Position numbers and translations under genes: made by a program
Source: Psychrobacter sp. 4Bb
Lineage (GTDB): Bacteria; Pseudomonadota; Gammaproteobacteria; Pseudomonadales; Moraxellaceae
Length of the DNA stretch: 64,000 bases
Assembly (NCBI RefSeq): GCF_002836735.1
Contig: NZ_PJAS01000052.1
Span: 169,541-233,540 of the forward strand
Reading direction: 5' to 3'
Part shown: piece by piece, positions 30,187-39,190 of the stretch
Layout: each line of letters begins with the position of its first letter
Position numbering within the stretch: the first letter of the stretch is position 1
Notes under the pieces: generated by a model
The model's database searches: none
The model's input: the letters and a program-made list of their open reading frames with translations, nothing else
Told to the model about the DNA's origin: nothing

Positions 30187-30221
30187 AAAACCGCATAGCA
30201 ATCAATTGTTATGCGGTTTTA
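30187..30221. terminator. Second, related terminator hairpin
   Basis: AAAACCGCATA-G-CAAT / ATTG-T-TATGCGGTTTT: the same base stem as the csbD terminator, extended by an inner CAAT/ATTG stem. It is nearly symmetric, so it could act on either strand. No gene separates it from the first hairpin, so it looks like a duplicated terminator or the end of a short RNA. Confidence 0.7.
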
Positions 30222-30518
30222 TTGTTAACTATCCATGTTACCTATCACGACTGCTTTTCATGCATCCTTGCACAAATATTCAGTATATTGTGATACTGGG
30301 CATCCTGCCCTTTTTACTACACTACAGCTTCAGTATTACTTGCTGCTATCAGCAAAGGGACTGTGTCCTTACTTCAATCGCTATTGTCATCCTGACGCTA
30401 GTTATCGAATCATTATCCTTAATGCGGTCAACTCAATCCTTGAGTCACATTCCCTAATGCCGTGTGACTATAATGCCTAACTCTCACTCGTATGTTAAGT
30501 CGCGTAAACGTCATTGCG

Positions 30519-30536
30519 TGTAAGCATATGCTTACA
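30519..30536. promoter_or_regulatory. 18-base perfect palindrome
   Basis: TGTAAGCATATGCTTACA is perfectly self-complementary over 18 bases, about 240 bases upstream of the tandem lipoprotein genes. It has the size and symmetry of a dimeric repressor or activator site. No regulator can be assigned. Confidence 0.45.
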
Positions 30537-30777
30537 ACAATATATTTTACTTACCACAATTATTACAACTTATTAACGCAAATGACACCTAGCGCAAAGT
30601 TTTGTACTCTATTATAGATAATGTAAGGAAATATTTCGAAAAATAAATCACTAGAGATACTTATTGATTACGATCTAATTTAATTTGCCAGAATACCTTT
30701 AAAATCTTATAGTTATAGAAGATATAGATATTTCCAACATATATCGCCTACTTAATACCATCATAGGATATTGCCTC

Positions 30778-31439
30778 ATGAAAACGATAAAACCCTTCTC
30801 TATTAAGGCCACTGTATCTACTGGTCTGTCGTTGCATTATTGGGTACGACAGTGGGTTGTGCGGTTGTAGGTCCAGGATATGACAATCAGCCTGTCTATC
30901 GTGGTGATAATAATAGCCAAAACAATAATTTTAATCGCGTAAGTCAGCAGCTTCGACAAGACTTGCGCCGCAAAGGCTATCAAGTTATAGATATCAGAGC
31001 TGATAGTTACCGTGGTGATCGAGCTCTTACGGCTTATGCTAAAAAGAACAACCAAGCCTACGAGCTAAAATATACTTACCCTACCCTAAGACTCATCAGC
31101 TCAAGCAAAAAAGCATGGCCAGATAACTGGGACAATAATAAGTCGCAAAAGAATAATGACCGCTATAAAGAAAACAAGCATAAAGATAATTATCAAAATG
31201 GTCAGCGCTATAAAAAAGGCGATGTCGAAGACACTATTAAAAGAGAATCACGTTACCCAGCTATCAAACGCCGTGCTATCAACAAAGTAAGAGCGATGGG
31301 CTACCGTGTCGAAGATATCGAGCTTGAAGAAAAAAACAGGCGCGGCGTCTTTGAGATTGAGGCCAAACGCGGTTCACAGAAGTACGAGATACTATTGAGT
31401 TATCCAAATTTAGATGTGATCAAAGTCAGAAAAGATTGA
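30778..31439 (+). pseudogene. Lipoprotein with two PepSY-like repeats, frameshifted in its signal peptide
   Basis: An ATG at 30778 opens MKTIKPFSIKATVSTGLSL, a signal peptide like that of the next gene, but the frame stops after 30 codons. In the next frame the sequence continues ALLGTTVGCAVVGPGYDN, a good lipobox (TTVGC), and runs open to 31439. Restoring one base near 30834 (TTGCA read as TTGGCA) joins the two. The mature part has two related modules, LRQDLRRKGYQVIDIRAD... and AINKVRAMGYRVEDIELE...RGSQKYEILLSYPNLDVIKVRKD, resembling PepSY-type domains, with a Lys/Asn-rich linker. As read, export is lost unless a TTG at 30840 is used. Confidence 0.7.
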
Positions 31440-31523
31440 TTACTTTTAGCATTTTTAGCTAATTACCTCGGTACGTTTAGCTTTTACCCATATTGAGCAA
31501 CGATATATTACTAGGAAATCATT

Positions 31524-31898
31524 ATGAAAACTCTATCATTTTCAACATTAAAAACGGTAGCGACTGGCAGCATAGTCGCAGCTTTATTGGCAGTGACCAC
31601 AGGCTGTGTGACTGCGCCGAATGGCTACAATGGCTATGACGACCTTTACGAGCATACTCATAAGGACAATAAAGGCCATAAAAAACATAAAGACAAAAAG
31701 AACGACAAAGACAGCTATGTCTCCGTTGTCGAGCAACGAGCTGCTAGTAAAGTCCGTAGCATGGGATATCGCGTCAAAGACGTCAAATATAAAAATGGTG
31801 ATCGTAAGATTAAGATAAAGGCTGAGCGCGGACGCGACGATTATAAAATCGAGCTAGGCTACCCAAGCTACAACGTGATTAAGCTTAAGAAAGATTAA
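31524..31898 (+). CDS. Small lipoprotein with one PepSY-like domain
   Basis: 124 residues. Signal peptide MKTLSFSTLKTVATGSIV... ends in the lipobox VTTGC (Cys28). A Lys/His/Asp-rich linker follows, then RAASKVRSMGYRVKDVKYKNGDRKIKIKAERGRDDYKIELGYPSYNVIKLKKD. This last part is clearly homologous to the C-terminal module of the preceding gene, so the two are tandem paralogues. Alternating conserved strands and helix fit a PepSY-like fold, but I could not test it. TAGGAAA precedes the ATG. Confidence 0.82.
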   Translation: MKTLSFSTLKTVATGSIVAALLAVTTGCVTAPNGYNGYDDLYEHTHKDNKGHKKHKDKKNDKDSYVSVVEQRAASKVRSMGYRVKDVKYKNGDRKIKIKAERGRDDYKIELGYPSYNVIKLKKD

Positions 31899-31960
31899 TC
31901 AGTTTTTAAATACTAATATTCACTATTAATACTCAGTTGGAACATCAAAAACTTTATAAC

Positions 31961-31996
31961 CAAATAAGTCATTAAGTGGCTTATTTGTTTTTTTTA
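31961..31996. terminator. Terminator after the small lipoprotein gene
   Basis: CAAATAAGTCA / TGGCTTATTTG stem with one wobble pair, loop TTAAG, then at least seven T residues. Confidence 0.82.
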
Positions 31997-32040
31997 TGAG
32001 AAGTCTTACACTCCATAAGCTGATATTTTTCTATATAAGA

Positions 32041-32352
32041 CTAAAAACCCAAGACTTTTATCACATCATAGGCTGGTGTTTCATACGGGTGCGCCTCTTT
32101 TAACGCGGCAATGGTAGCATCGATAAATGCTTCATCTACCACCATTTCCACTCGCCATTCATCGACCATTTCTAAACTATCCTGTGTACCAATGTGCGGC
32201 GTACTACCTGATAATGGCATAAACTGACCGACTCCTTGTACCTGCCAACAGCATTGCTCATAGTTTCCAATCTTCCCAGCGCCAACAGTAAACAGAGCAG
32301 ATTTCACTTGGTCTAACGCTGCATCAGGAATAAAAACGGTCAACTTATACAT
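32041..32352 (-). CDS. YqfO / NIF3-insert-like domain protein
   Basis: 103 residues, starting MYKLTVFIPDAALDQVKSALFTVGAGKIGNYEQCCWQ and ending EAHPYETPAYDVIKVLGF. This matches the CutA1-like domain found inserted in some NIF3-family proteins and also as a stand-alone protein (YqfO family). The GAGKIGNYE and HPYETPAYD motifs are diagnostic. Role unknown; possibly metal or nucleotide binding. It lies 37 bases after the alkyladenine glycosylase gene, on the same strand. Confidence 0.88.
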   Translation of the reverse strand: MYKLTVFIPDAALDQVKSALFTVGAGKIGNYEQCCWQVQGVGQFMPLSGSTPHIGTQDSLEMVDEWRVEMVVDEAFIDATIAALKEAHPYETPAYDVIKVLGF

Positions 32353-32389
32353 AGGCTTACCTCATAGAATGGTTTTGAGTCTCAATTTG

Positions 32390-33022
32390 CTAGTTCTTAG
32401 ATAAGGAAGGATGATCAGTCCATATATAACGTAGCAGCCATTCTTTTGCGTCACCTGCATAATCAATACCAATACGTGGGCGTAGTGATACAGGTGGCTG
32501 GCAGCCATCATCTTCTATCCAAACTTCTGATGTCGGCGAAACAGGTTTGCCATATAAATCGCGATCAATTTGCAAGCGTTTGGTCAATTTACCAGGGCCT
32601 GCGAACTGCTTAGGATGTGTAAACTGCTTATCTGGACTGAGTTGTTGCTCTTCGATCAGACGATCACTATCATCAGTCAAAAACCCAGCGCGAATCAATA
32701 CCGATTCAGGCGACTCTATAGAGCCGCTAATCAAATTTAGCATATGATGCACACCATAGGTCAAATAGACATAGAACACTCCGCCTTGCTCATACATAAT
32801 CTCTGTGCGCGCCGTTCGAGTGCCTGCATGTGAATGGCAAGCGGGGTCATCTTGACCAATATAGGCTTCGGTCTCAGAGATACGCATACGTAGCGTTTTT
32901 TGCTGTCCATCACTATCGGTTAGCTGTCGACATAAGACTTTACCAATCAGGTCAGCAGCGACCACACAGGTCGGACGAGTGAACCAGTCAGGCTCCAAAA
33001 CGGTTGATGAGGCAGTAGACAT
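32390..33022 (-). CDS. 3-methyladenine DNA glycosylase (AAG/MPG family)
   Basis: Base-excision repair glycosylase of the alkyladenine (MPG/AAG) fold; removes alkylated purines such as 3-methyladenine. 210 residues. Motifs: PTCVVAADLIGKVLCR, ISETEAYIGQDDPACHSHAGTRTARTEIMYEQGGVFYVYLTYGVHHMLNL (catalytic Glu in ETEAY, Tyr-rich base pocket) and GPGKLTKRLQID. Probably co-transcribed with the downstream YqfO-like gene. Confidence 0.94.
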   Translation of the reverse strand: MSTASSTVLEPDWFTRPTCVVAADLIGKVLCRQLTDSDGQQKTLRMRISETEAYIGQDDPACHSHAGTRTARTEIMYEQGGVFYVYLTYGVHHMLNLISGSIESPESVLIRAGFLTDDSDRLIEEQQLSPDKQFTHPKQFAGPGKLTKRLQIDRDLYGKPVSPTSEVWIEDDGCQPPVSLRPRIGIDYAGDAKEWLLRYIWTDHPSLSKN

Positions 33023-33199
33023 TAGCGAAACCTTTTCTTATTTTTATGGTCTAATTGATATGAATAAGTACCAACAAATTAGCATAAAAGTAAGATAAGG
33101 TATCGGGGACAGTGTTGGCGCTATGTTTGATTTTTTATACGAGCTAGACTACAAGCCTGTACCTAAAGAGTGATACTGGTTGATAAATGGATAGGAATT

Positions 33200-33248
33200 G
33201 CAGTCTGTTATAAGTGGTTCCATTATGGCAGTCTGTTTTAAGTGGTCT
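33200..33248. repeat. Pair of 20-base direct repeats
   Basis: GCAGTCTGTTATAAGTGGTT (33200-33219) and GCAGTCTGTTTTAAGTGGTC (33229-33248), 29 bases apart, differ at two positions. They lie in the 283-base gap beside the orphan gene and could be the scar of a mobile element, although no transposase is present. Confidence 0.6.
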
Positions 33249-33305
33249 ATTAATACGTTTGAAGAGTGAAATAGCTGGTTTCCTTGGGGTATAACCCAAT
33301 CGAAC

Positions 33306-33635
33306 CTATTGAAATAGCTCATCTAGTTTTGCGACAGCATCATCATATTCTTTGCCTGGATCTAGAAATGCTGTTTTAAATGAATAGTAATCTGCCAAAA
33401 ACTCCAATGAGCATCCGCCTAAAGATTTTGCTTTTTCCATAAGCTTCATTCTAGAATCAAAAGGTATATACCATGAGTCATCTTCTAATAAGCAATTAAC
33501 TAACATATCGACATCGAAGCATTCTTCTACTGCTTTATCAAATTTACTGAAAACATCTCTCCATGCCCCCATATCTGCATCTACTTTTGCTTCAGACATT
33601 TTCCTAATTTGAGTACTAATGCTACAGATATTCAC
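33306..33635 (-). CDS. Hypothetical small acidic protein
   Basis: 109 residues if the GTG at 33635 is used (an AGAGG lies five bases before it), or 97 from the internal ATG (MSEAKVDADMGAWRDVF, 33599). Mostly alpha-helical in appearance, acidic, no signal peptide or membrane segment: FDKAVEECFDVDMLVNCLLEDDSWYIPFDSRMKLMEKAK... I do not recognise the family. Alone between housekeeping genes and next to short direct repeats, it looks like a recently acquired accessory gene. Immunity proteins often look like this, but no toxin partner is present. Confidence 0.6.
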   Translation of the reverse strand: MNICSISTQIRKMSEAKVDADMGAWRDVFSKFDKAVEECFDVDMLVNCLLEDDSWYIPFDSRMKLMEKAKSLGGCSLEFLADYYSFKTAFLDPGKEYDDAVAKLDELFQ

Positions 33636-34010
33636 TTATACCTCTACTTAAGTTCCAGAAAATAAATATCCAAACATATCTAGAATATAGCTTAAAGCAC
33701 CCTCAACATAAGCTACGATGGAGAGATTGCAAAAGCTAACTTAATAGTTTTCAATCAATGACCTCATAGGTATTAAGATTATATCTGAAACCTACTGTTC
33801 GATGCCTGTATAGCGCACCGATCATGATTAGAATATGTATGATAAGTACACCATGAAGTACACTGTGGCTATCTCAGCAAGTTAAAACGTTGATACTATT
33901 AGCCTACAGCTTGATATTCAAGTCCTCACTAGGGGACCATCATAAATATAATGCCATAAAAAAACTGAGCACATGGCTCAGTTTTTTATTTTATGCTAAG
34001 TATCAGATAC
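33636..34010. other. Intergenic region between orphan gene and purC
   Basis: 375 bases. Only the purC terminator at its right end is recognised. Confidence 0.35.
33958..33987 (-). terminator. purC terminator
   Basis: ACTGAGC / GCTCAGT stem, extended by A and T tracts on both sides. It lies 23 bases after the purC stop in the direction of transcription. Confidence 0.85.
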
Positions 34011-34724
34011 TTATTTTAATGGCACACCAATACGGTCAGCCACTTCTTCATAAGCTTCAATCACATCACCTAGTGACTGACGGAAACGGTCTTTATCAAG
34101 TTTCTTCTTAGTGTTCTTGTCCCAGATACGGCAGCCATCTGGTGAGAACTCGTCACCTAACACGATACGGTCATGGAATACGCCAAACTCTAGTTTAAAA
34201 TCAACTAGAATCAAGTCACCATCATCAAACAATGCCTTTAATACATCGTTGACTTGATAGGTTAGCTCTTCCATCTTAGCCAATTGCTCTTTGGTCGCCC
34301 AGCCAAGAGATACAGAAAGTGATTCGTTAACCATCGGATCACCTAGCGCATCATCTTTATAAAAAAGCTCATAAGTTGGAGGCGTCAATGCCTGACCTTC
34401 TTCTAAACCTAAACGACGTACCAAACTACCAGCTGCAAAGTTACGAACCACGCACTCTACAGGAATCATGTCCAAGCGTTTAACCAACACTTCGTCGTCA
34501 GACAATTGCTTTTCGAAATGTGTTTCGATACCAGCATCAGACAATTTTTGCATGATAAAAGCATTAAAGCGGTTATTAACCACACCTTTACGTGCTAATT
34601 GTTCGATACGCTTACCATCAAGCGCTGAGGTATCATCACGGAAGTGCAAAATCAGAAGATCATTGTCTTCTGTTTCATAGACAGATTTGGCTTTACCTTT
34701 ATACAGCAGTTGTTGCTTTTGCAT
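34011..34724 (-). CDS. purC: Phosphoribosylaminoimidazole-succinocarboxamide synthase (SAICAR synthase)
   Basis: Joins aspartate to CAIR in purine synthesis, using ATP. 237 residues from [20 protein letters not shown], the family length. The upstream in-frame start (34796) adds 24 residues of no resemblance. Motifs: [44 protein letters not shown] and LVDFKLEFG. Third gene of a dapA-bamC-purC order, as in E. coli. Confidence 0.97.
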   Translation of the reverse strand: MQKQQLLYKGKAKSVYETEDNDLLILHFRDDTSALDGKRIEQLARKGVVNNRFNAFIMQKLSDAGIETHFEKQLSDDEVLVKRLDMIPVECVVRNFAAGSLVRRLGLEEGQALTPPTYELFYKDDALGDPMVNESLSVSLGWATKEQLAKMEELTYQVNDVLKALFDDGDLILVDFKLEFGVFHDRIVLGDEFSPDGCRIWDKNTKKKLDKDRFRQSLGDVIEAYEEVADRIGVPLK

Positions 34725-34851
34725 TATGGGGGTTCCTGTTCGTTCAAGCTTATGTGGTAAAAACGCGCAGCTACCGCTGACTGATGTAAGATACATGGTT
34801 TGCAGCTATGATAAAGACGCAACAGTCAGCGATATAGATAAGGGAATAAGT

Positions 34852-35178
34852 TTAGTTCGAAGTGTTACTAACAGCACGCTGAGGTTTTGGCAGCTGATAC
34901 TGATTGCCTGACTCATTTTGTAGTTTGAGCGTGTTTGCCCCAGCATTAGGTGTTGAATATAAAGGGACAAAAGGTGCCGTTTCTTGGGCGGCAGGTAGCT
35001 CTATCGGTGCAAGCTTTTTGCTTTGTTGATAATCTAAGCTGCCGTTATCACGTTTACCAAGCAGGTTTTTGGTCGCTTGACAGCCGCTTAATACCAAAGT
35101 GCTACCCAAAACCAAGGTCAGCATTGCTGGAAATAATTTTGTCGTTGATGATGCTGTTTTTGATGTTACTGTCATCAT
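34852..35178 (-). CDS. Very short BamC-like lipoprotein
   Basis: 108 residues with a lipoprotein signal peptide and lipobox VLSGC (Cys33). The mature part is only about 75 residues: GSLDYQQSKKLAPIELPAAQETAPFVPLYSTP. This pattern (Leu-rich YxxS/KxLAPIELP...PLY..P) resembles the unstructured N-terminal lasso of BamC, which binds BamD in the outer-membrane assembly machine. It sits exactly where bamC (nlpB) lies in E. coli, between dapA and purC, but lacks both helix-grip domains of the about 340-residue E. coli protein. Similarity is short, so the call rests largely on synteny. Confidence 0.72.
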   Translation of the reverse strand: MMTVTSKTASSTTKLFPAMLTLVLGSTLVLSGCQATKNLLGKRDNGSLDYQQSKKLAPIELPAAQETAPFVPLYSTPNAGANTLKLQNESGNQYQLPKPQRAVSNTSN

Positions 35179-35319
35179 GTTGTCTCTCTGAGTTAGCAGT
35201 TATTGCTCATGTAGGCGATGGACTTATCATGATAAGTTGACTTGCTACTAGCTCGAATATCAATTATCGAACTAGCAACAAATCTAAAATCGCCGAATAT
35301 CAATTGGCTAAATATCAAT

Positions 35320-36225
35320 TTATCGTATGTTTGCTCGAACCAATGCTTCATCGATAGTCGCATGATGCTGCTCGGCGAGCCAAACCAATGGCAGACGGAT
35401 ACCTTTATCGATAATGCCCATTTTATGCAAGGCGTACTTCGCTGGGATAGGGCTTGATTCGATAAATAGGTCACGGTGCAAATGTTTGACCACGTCATGG
35501 ATTTTACCAGCCGCTTCAAAGTCACCACGTAAACCCGCAGAAAAAGTCTCACTCATGGCTTTTGGTGCCACGTTAGCAGTGACTGAGATATTACCTTTGC
35601 CACCTACTTTCATTAGATCAAGCGCAGTGCCGTCATCACCAGATAACACAACCATTCTGTCACCAACGGCTTTGATCAATTGCTCACCGCGACCGACAGA
35701 TCCTGTCGCATCTTTGATAGCAACGATATTATCGATGTCACACAAACGCTCGACCGTGTCTTGAGCGATATCAACCACTGTACGTCCAGGCACGTTATAC
35801 AGCATTTGCGGTATATTTACGGCTTTGGCAATGGCTTGATAATGCTGGAATAAGCCTTCTTGTGGCGGCTTATTGTAGTAAGGAGCAACGAGCAACGCAC
35901 AGTCTGCGCCTGCATCGGCAGCATCCTGAGTCAGCTTGATGGCTTCCATCGTGTTGTTGGCACCTGTGCCAGCGATGACCGGTACACGACCTTTGACATG
36001 CTGGACAAAATAGCGAATGACATCGCTATGCTCTTGCATAGATAGGGTCGCTGATTCGCCAGTAGTACCAACAGCCACAAGGCAGTGTGTGCCCTGCTCG
36101 ATCTGCCAATCTATGAGATCTGAGAGACGTTTATAATCGACCTTACCGTCAGGGTGCATGGGCGTTACCAAAGCTACCATTGAGCCTTGTAGTCGGGTCT
36201 TGATCTCGTCGTATGCTGTGCTCAT
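35320..36225 (-). CDS. dapA: 4-hydroxy-tetrahydrodipicolinate synthase
   Basis: Condenses pyruvate with aspartate semialdehyde, the first step of lysine and diaminopimelate synthesis. 301 residues. Motifs: GSMVALVTPMHPDGKVD, AVGTTGESATLSMQEH (pyruvate site), YNVPGRTVVDI (catalytic Tyr) and VAIKDATGSVGR (Schiff-base Lys). First gene of the dapA-bamC-like-purC group. Confidence 0.97.
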   Translation of the reverse strand: MSTAYDEIKTRLQGSMVALVTPMHPDGKVDYKRLSDLIDWQIEQGTHCLVAVGTTGESATLSMQEHSDVIRYFVQHVKGRVPVIAGTGANNTMEAIKLTQDAADAGADCALLVAPYYNKPPQEGLFQHYQAIAKAVNIPQMLYNVPGRTVVDIAQDTVERLCDIDNIVAIKDATGSVGRGEQLIKAVGDRMVVLSGDDGTALDLMKVGGKGNISVTANVAPKAMSETFSAGLRGDFEAAGKIHDVVKHLHRDLFIESSPIPAKYALHKMGIIDKGIRLPLVWLAEQHHATIDEALVRANIR

Positions 36226-36877
36226 AACCGTGCCTTACTGTATTATCCTAGCTTTTATTAAAGCTGTCACATGATAGGTCGTTTGCAAGTGGCCATTGCT
36301 TTGTGTGCGTTGATAAACGCTGATGGCGTAACTTACTTGATGTTAATGCTGCGTCTCTACTTACTATAATAGCGTTTGTATCATAGATGATTATATCTAA
36401 GATATCAGTATCGTGATGGCAATTTACCAAGAGTAAAGGCCTGCTTACTAGCCGACAGAAATATAATAATAAGAGTGCTCGTTAGTGTAGCATATTTTGA
36501 TTTGACCGCTATCAATCAATTGGCAGTCAGCACATAATTTTAGTACCAAAAAATGGGTATTATTTTTCGCTTAAATTTATAGAACCTGGCCTAAAACCTT
36601 GTAGATGAATACTTACATCATTAAAGGAGCAGTTTAGCGTAATCAACGTGCGCTGATAAGTCTCTTATGTAATATTAACGAATCGTCAACACATCGATAG
36701 TAGGTCGATAGAATCGAAAAGGCAATCCTCTTGTACCGATGCTCATGAATATACAATATTCTATTAATAAGCTAAATAGAAAGCACAATTATTGACGTGC
36801 GCGCTGCCTTTATACCCTGAACCATAATCTGAGTTACATTATTAGCCACATTAACAGTCACGCGTTAATCATGACAC
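36226..36877. other. Intergenic region degP-like gene / dapA
   Basis: 652 bases between two leftward genes. The right end is downstream of the protease gene and the left end holds the dapA promoter. I see no convincing terminator, RNA or open frame. Confidence 0.35.
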
Positions 36878-38332
36878 CTACTCAATACGTAGACCAATAA
36901 TAGCAGGAATGCCTTGGCGTATAACTTCTATAGTGACCACGCCTTTTTTAGGAAGAGAAGCAATAGCACCTGAAAAGTCTGCCACTGATTCGATCGGCTT
37001 TTGATGAAAGTTGGTAATAACATCGCCTGCCAGAATACCTGAGCGCGCGGCCAATCCAGTAGGATCCACTGTGGTAACCAATATGCCTGTTTTATTATCG
37101 ATAGCGATTTCTGCTTGTTCATCTGCCGTCAAATCGCGTAAACGCAAGCCCAATTGTACATCATCATTTTGCTCATCACCGCTCTGTGCTCTTACATCAT
37201 TAGGCGCGTAAGCGAGCTTGCCGTTAATTACCATCTGCTTACCGTTACGCTGAATCCGTGCACGGAAGGAGTCGCTTGGACGCGCTCGATTGAGCAAGTT
37301 CAGCAAATCTGATGCTTCCATGATTTGTACGTCATTGTATTGCAAAATGATGTCACCAGGTTTTAGGCCTGATTTTTGTGCTGGTGAATCTGGTGATACA
37401 CGAGTCAGTAAGGCACCTTGAGGGCGCTCTAAATTATAAGCCTCGGCCAGATTGCGATCGATATCTTGTGGATAAATTCCTAGATATGCACGCGCCACTT
37501 CACCATCATTTTTTAGCTGCTCATAAATGTCCATGGCAGCGTCAATAGGAATAGAGAATGACAGTCCCATATAACCGCCAGTACCACTAAAAATACGCGA
37601 ATTGATTCCAATCACTTCGCCGCGCTGGTTAAATAGTGGCCCGCCAGAGTTACCCGGGTTTAATGCCACATCGGTTTGGATAAATGGCACACTGGTCTCG
37701 CGCGAAAAGCTACGTGATTTAGCACTGACAATACCGGCAGAAGCTGAGTAGTCAAAACCAAATGGCGAACCGATTGCTAATACAGGCTCTCCTACTTTTA
37801 GACCACTGGAGTCCCCAATAGGCAGAGCTGGAAACTGACTGCCTTCAACTTTTAGCACGGCCACATCTGAGCGCTCGTCACTACCAACCAAAGTTGCATC
37901 AAGCTCGGTTCTATCATTAAGCGTCACAGTGATTTTGTCCGCACCTGCGATGACATGATGGTTGGTCAGCATATATCCATTGGAGGTAATAAAAAAGGCC
38001 GTACCATAAGCATGTTCAATCGCTGGCGTCGCGACTCGATCAGGAATACGTAGACGATCACCAAAGAACTGACGCAATACTTCAGCAGTCTGAGCCTTAG
38101 CGAGCTCGGCTTCACTAATCGTTTTGGTGACATTGACGCGTGCCACTGCTGGCGTGACTTGTTGCACCAAACCAGAGAAATCAGCCGTAGTGACTGCAGC
38201 CTGAGCACTGTTTATCGTCGTGACATTGATACTAGCGAACATAACGGTACTAACAGCGAGTGCCAGCGCACTACGTTGTAACCATTGCTGCATATTGGCA
38301 GTGGTCCGTCCTTTGAACATATTGATAGGCAT
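36878..38332 (-). CDS. Periplasmic Do-family serine protease (DegP/MucD-like)
   Basis: Periplasmic protease-chaperone. 484 residues from MPINMFKGRT. The start is fixed by GGAGG seven bases upstream (38340-38344); the in-frame start at 38413 adds 27 non-signal residues. A signal peptide (ALALAVSTVMFASINVTTINSAQA) is followed by the trypsin-like domain with His (LTNHHVIAGAD), Asp (RSDVAVLKV) and Ser (NPGNSGGPLFN), then two PDZ domains (QGALLTRVSPDSPAQKSGLKPGD and GILVTTVDPTGLAARSGILAGD). The two PDZ domains fit DegP/DegQ/MucD. No sigma-E or anti-sigma genes are adjacent. Confidence 0.93.
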   Translation of the reverse strand: MPINMFKGRTTANMQQWLQRSALALAVSTVMFASINVTTINSAQAAVTTADFSGLVQQVTPAVARVNVTKTISEAELAKAQTAEVLRQFFGDRLRIPDRVATPAIEHAYGTAFFITSNGYMLTNHHVIAGADKITVTLNDRTELDATLVGSDERSDVAVLKVEGSQFPALPIGDSSGLKVGEPVLAIGSPFGFDYSASAGIVSAKSRSFSRETSVPFIQTDVALNPGNSGGPLFNQRGEVIGINSRIFSGTGGYMGLSFSIPIDAAMDIYEQLKNDGEVARAYLGIYPQDIDRNLAEAYNLERPQGALLTRVSPDSPAQKSGLKPGDIILQYNDVQIMEASDLLNLLNRARPSDSFRARIQRNGKQMVINGKLAYAPNDVRAQSGDEQNDDVQLGLRLRDLTADEQAEIAIDNKTGILVTTVDPTGLAARSGILAGDVITNFHQKPIESVADFSGAIASLPKKGVVTIEVIRQGIPAIIGLRIE

Positions 38333-39190
38333 TTTGTGTCCTCCATATGAGTAAGCGCTGTTATTAACAGCCACGTTATGATTGTCAGCGATAGCGACTA
38401 CACCAAGCGGCATGTCCCTATTCGTTACTATTTGGTGAAATTATATTCTTTTATCTATTTATCTTGTCTATTTATGCGGCGCAGCACTTTTATTTGAACC
38501 TATTGTCATAGCTCTTTAGCCGTTACTTTACGCTTATTTTTATCACTACTCATTACTTGAATATTTATAGAGTGCCTGTCTTTAGAAGATGGTTAATAGT
38601 GTCTTATAAAAATAAACCATGTCAGCAATCAGTATATGACATTTCATGGCGCTAACACTATTATCCTGTGCGCGACGTGCATGCCCAACGCAGCTACTGT
38701 ATGATAAATAAAAACTTGAAGTATTATGCTGAAGCTTTTTGCATAGTGCAGGATAACCCAAGGCAGCGTTATTTCATATGGGCTTCGTATACTTTTATGG
38801 CCGTGACATAGCTTTTTAGCAGGTACGGCTTACATCAGCTTGAAATAAAATCATGGTATGATGTCAAACCAAATATTTTACTAAACAAACAAAAGTTAGC
38901 TTGTATATAAGACTGTTTATTGCAGGTTTATAAACTGGCTATCATCACTCTTGTTTTCCATCTTTTGCATTTCTAGCGTATTGTGATTTATCTAGAAGCG
39001 CTTTTGTCTTTGCTACTTTATAGTAGTTATATCATATCTAGCTTATGTTGTGATTCATGATGGCTATCAGTGCGATGGCCTAGCTACAACAAAAACGGAT
39101 AACAACTTATTGTTAAATAAACGGTAGCGACTATCTTATAACAGCTATCGATAGATATAAAATATGACAAGATTATAAAAGGATTAATTT
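38333..39190. other. Divergent intergenic region protease / antiporter
   Basis: 858 bases between two divergent genes, unusually long for this genome. A+T-rich with several T-runs. I find no open frame with a ribosome-binding site, no tRNA and no convincing promoter pair. It could hide a small RNA. Confidence 0.35.

Larger units (their letters stand above)
30040..30777. other. Long intergenic region csbD / lipoprotein genes
   Basis: 738 bases without a credible gene. It holds two related terminator hairpins (30091-30121, 30187-30221) and an 18-base palindrome (30519-30536). Overlapping open frames of about 80 codons at 30206-30480 lack ribosome-binding sites and family resemblance and overlap the second hairpin. 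Confidence 0.45.

Noticed and set aside
30206..30480. Two overlapping open frames of about 80 codons
   Set aside because: No ribosome-binding site, no family pattern, and they begin inside a terminator hairpin.
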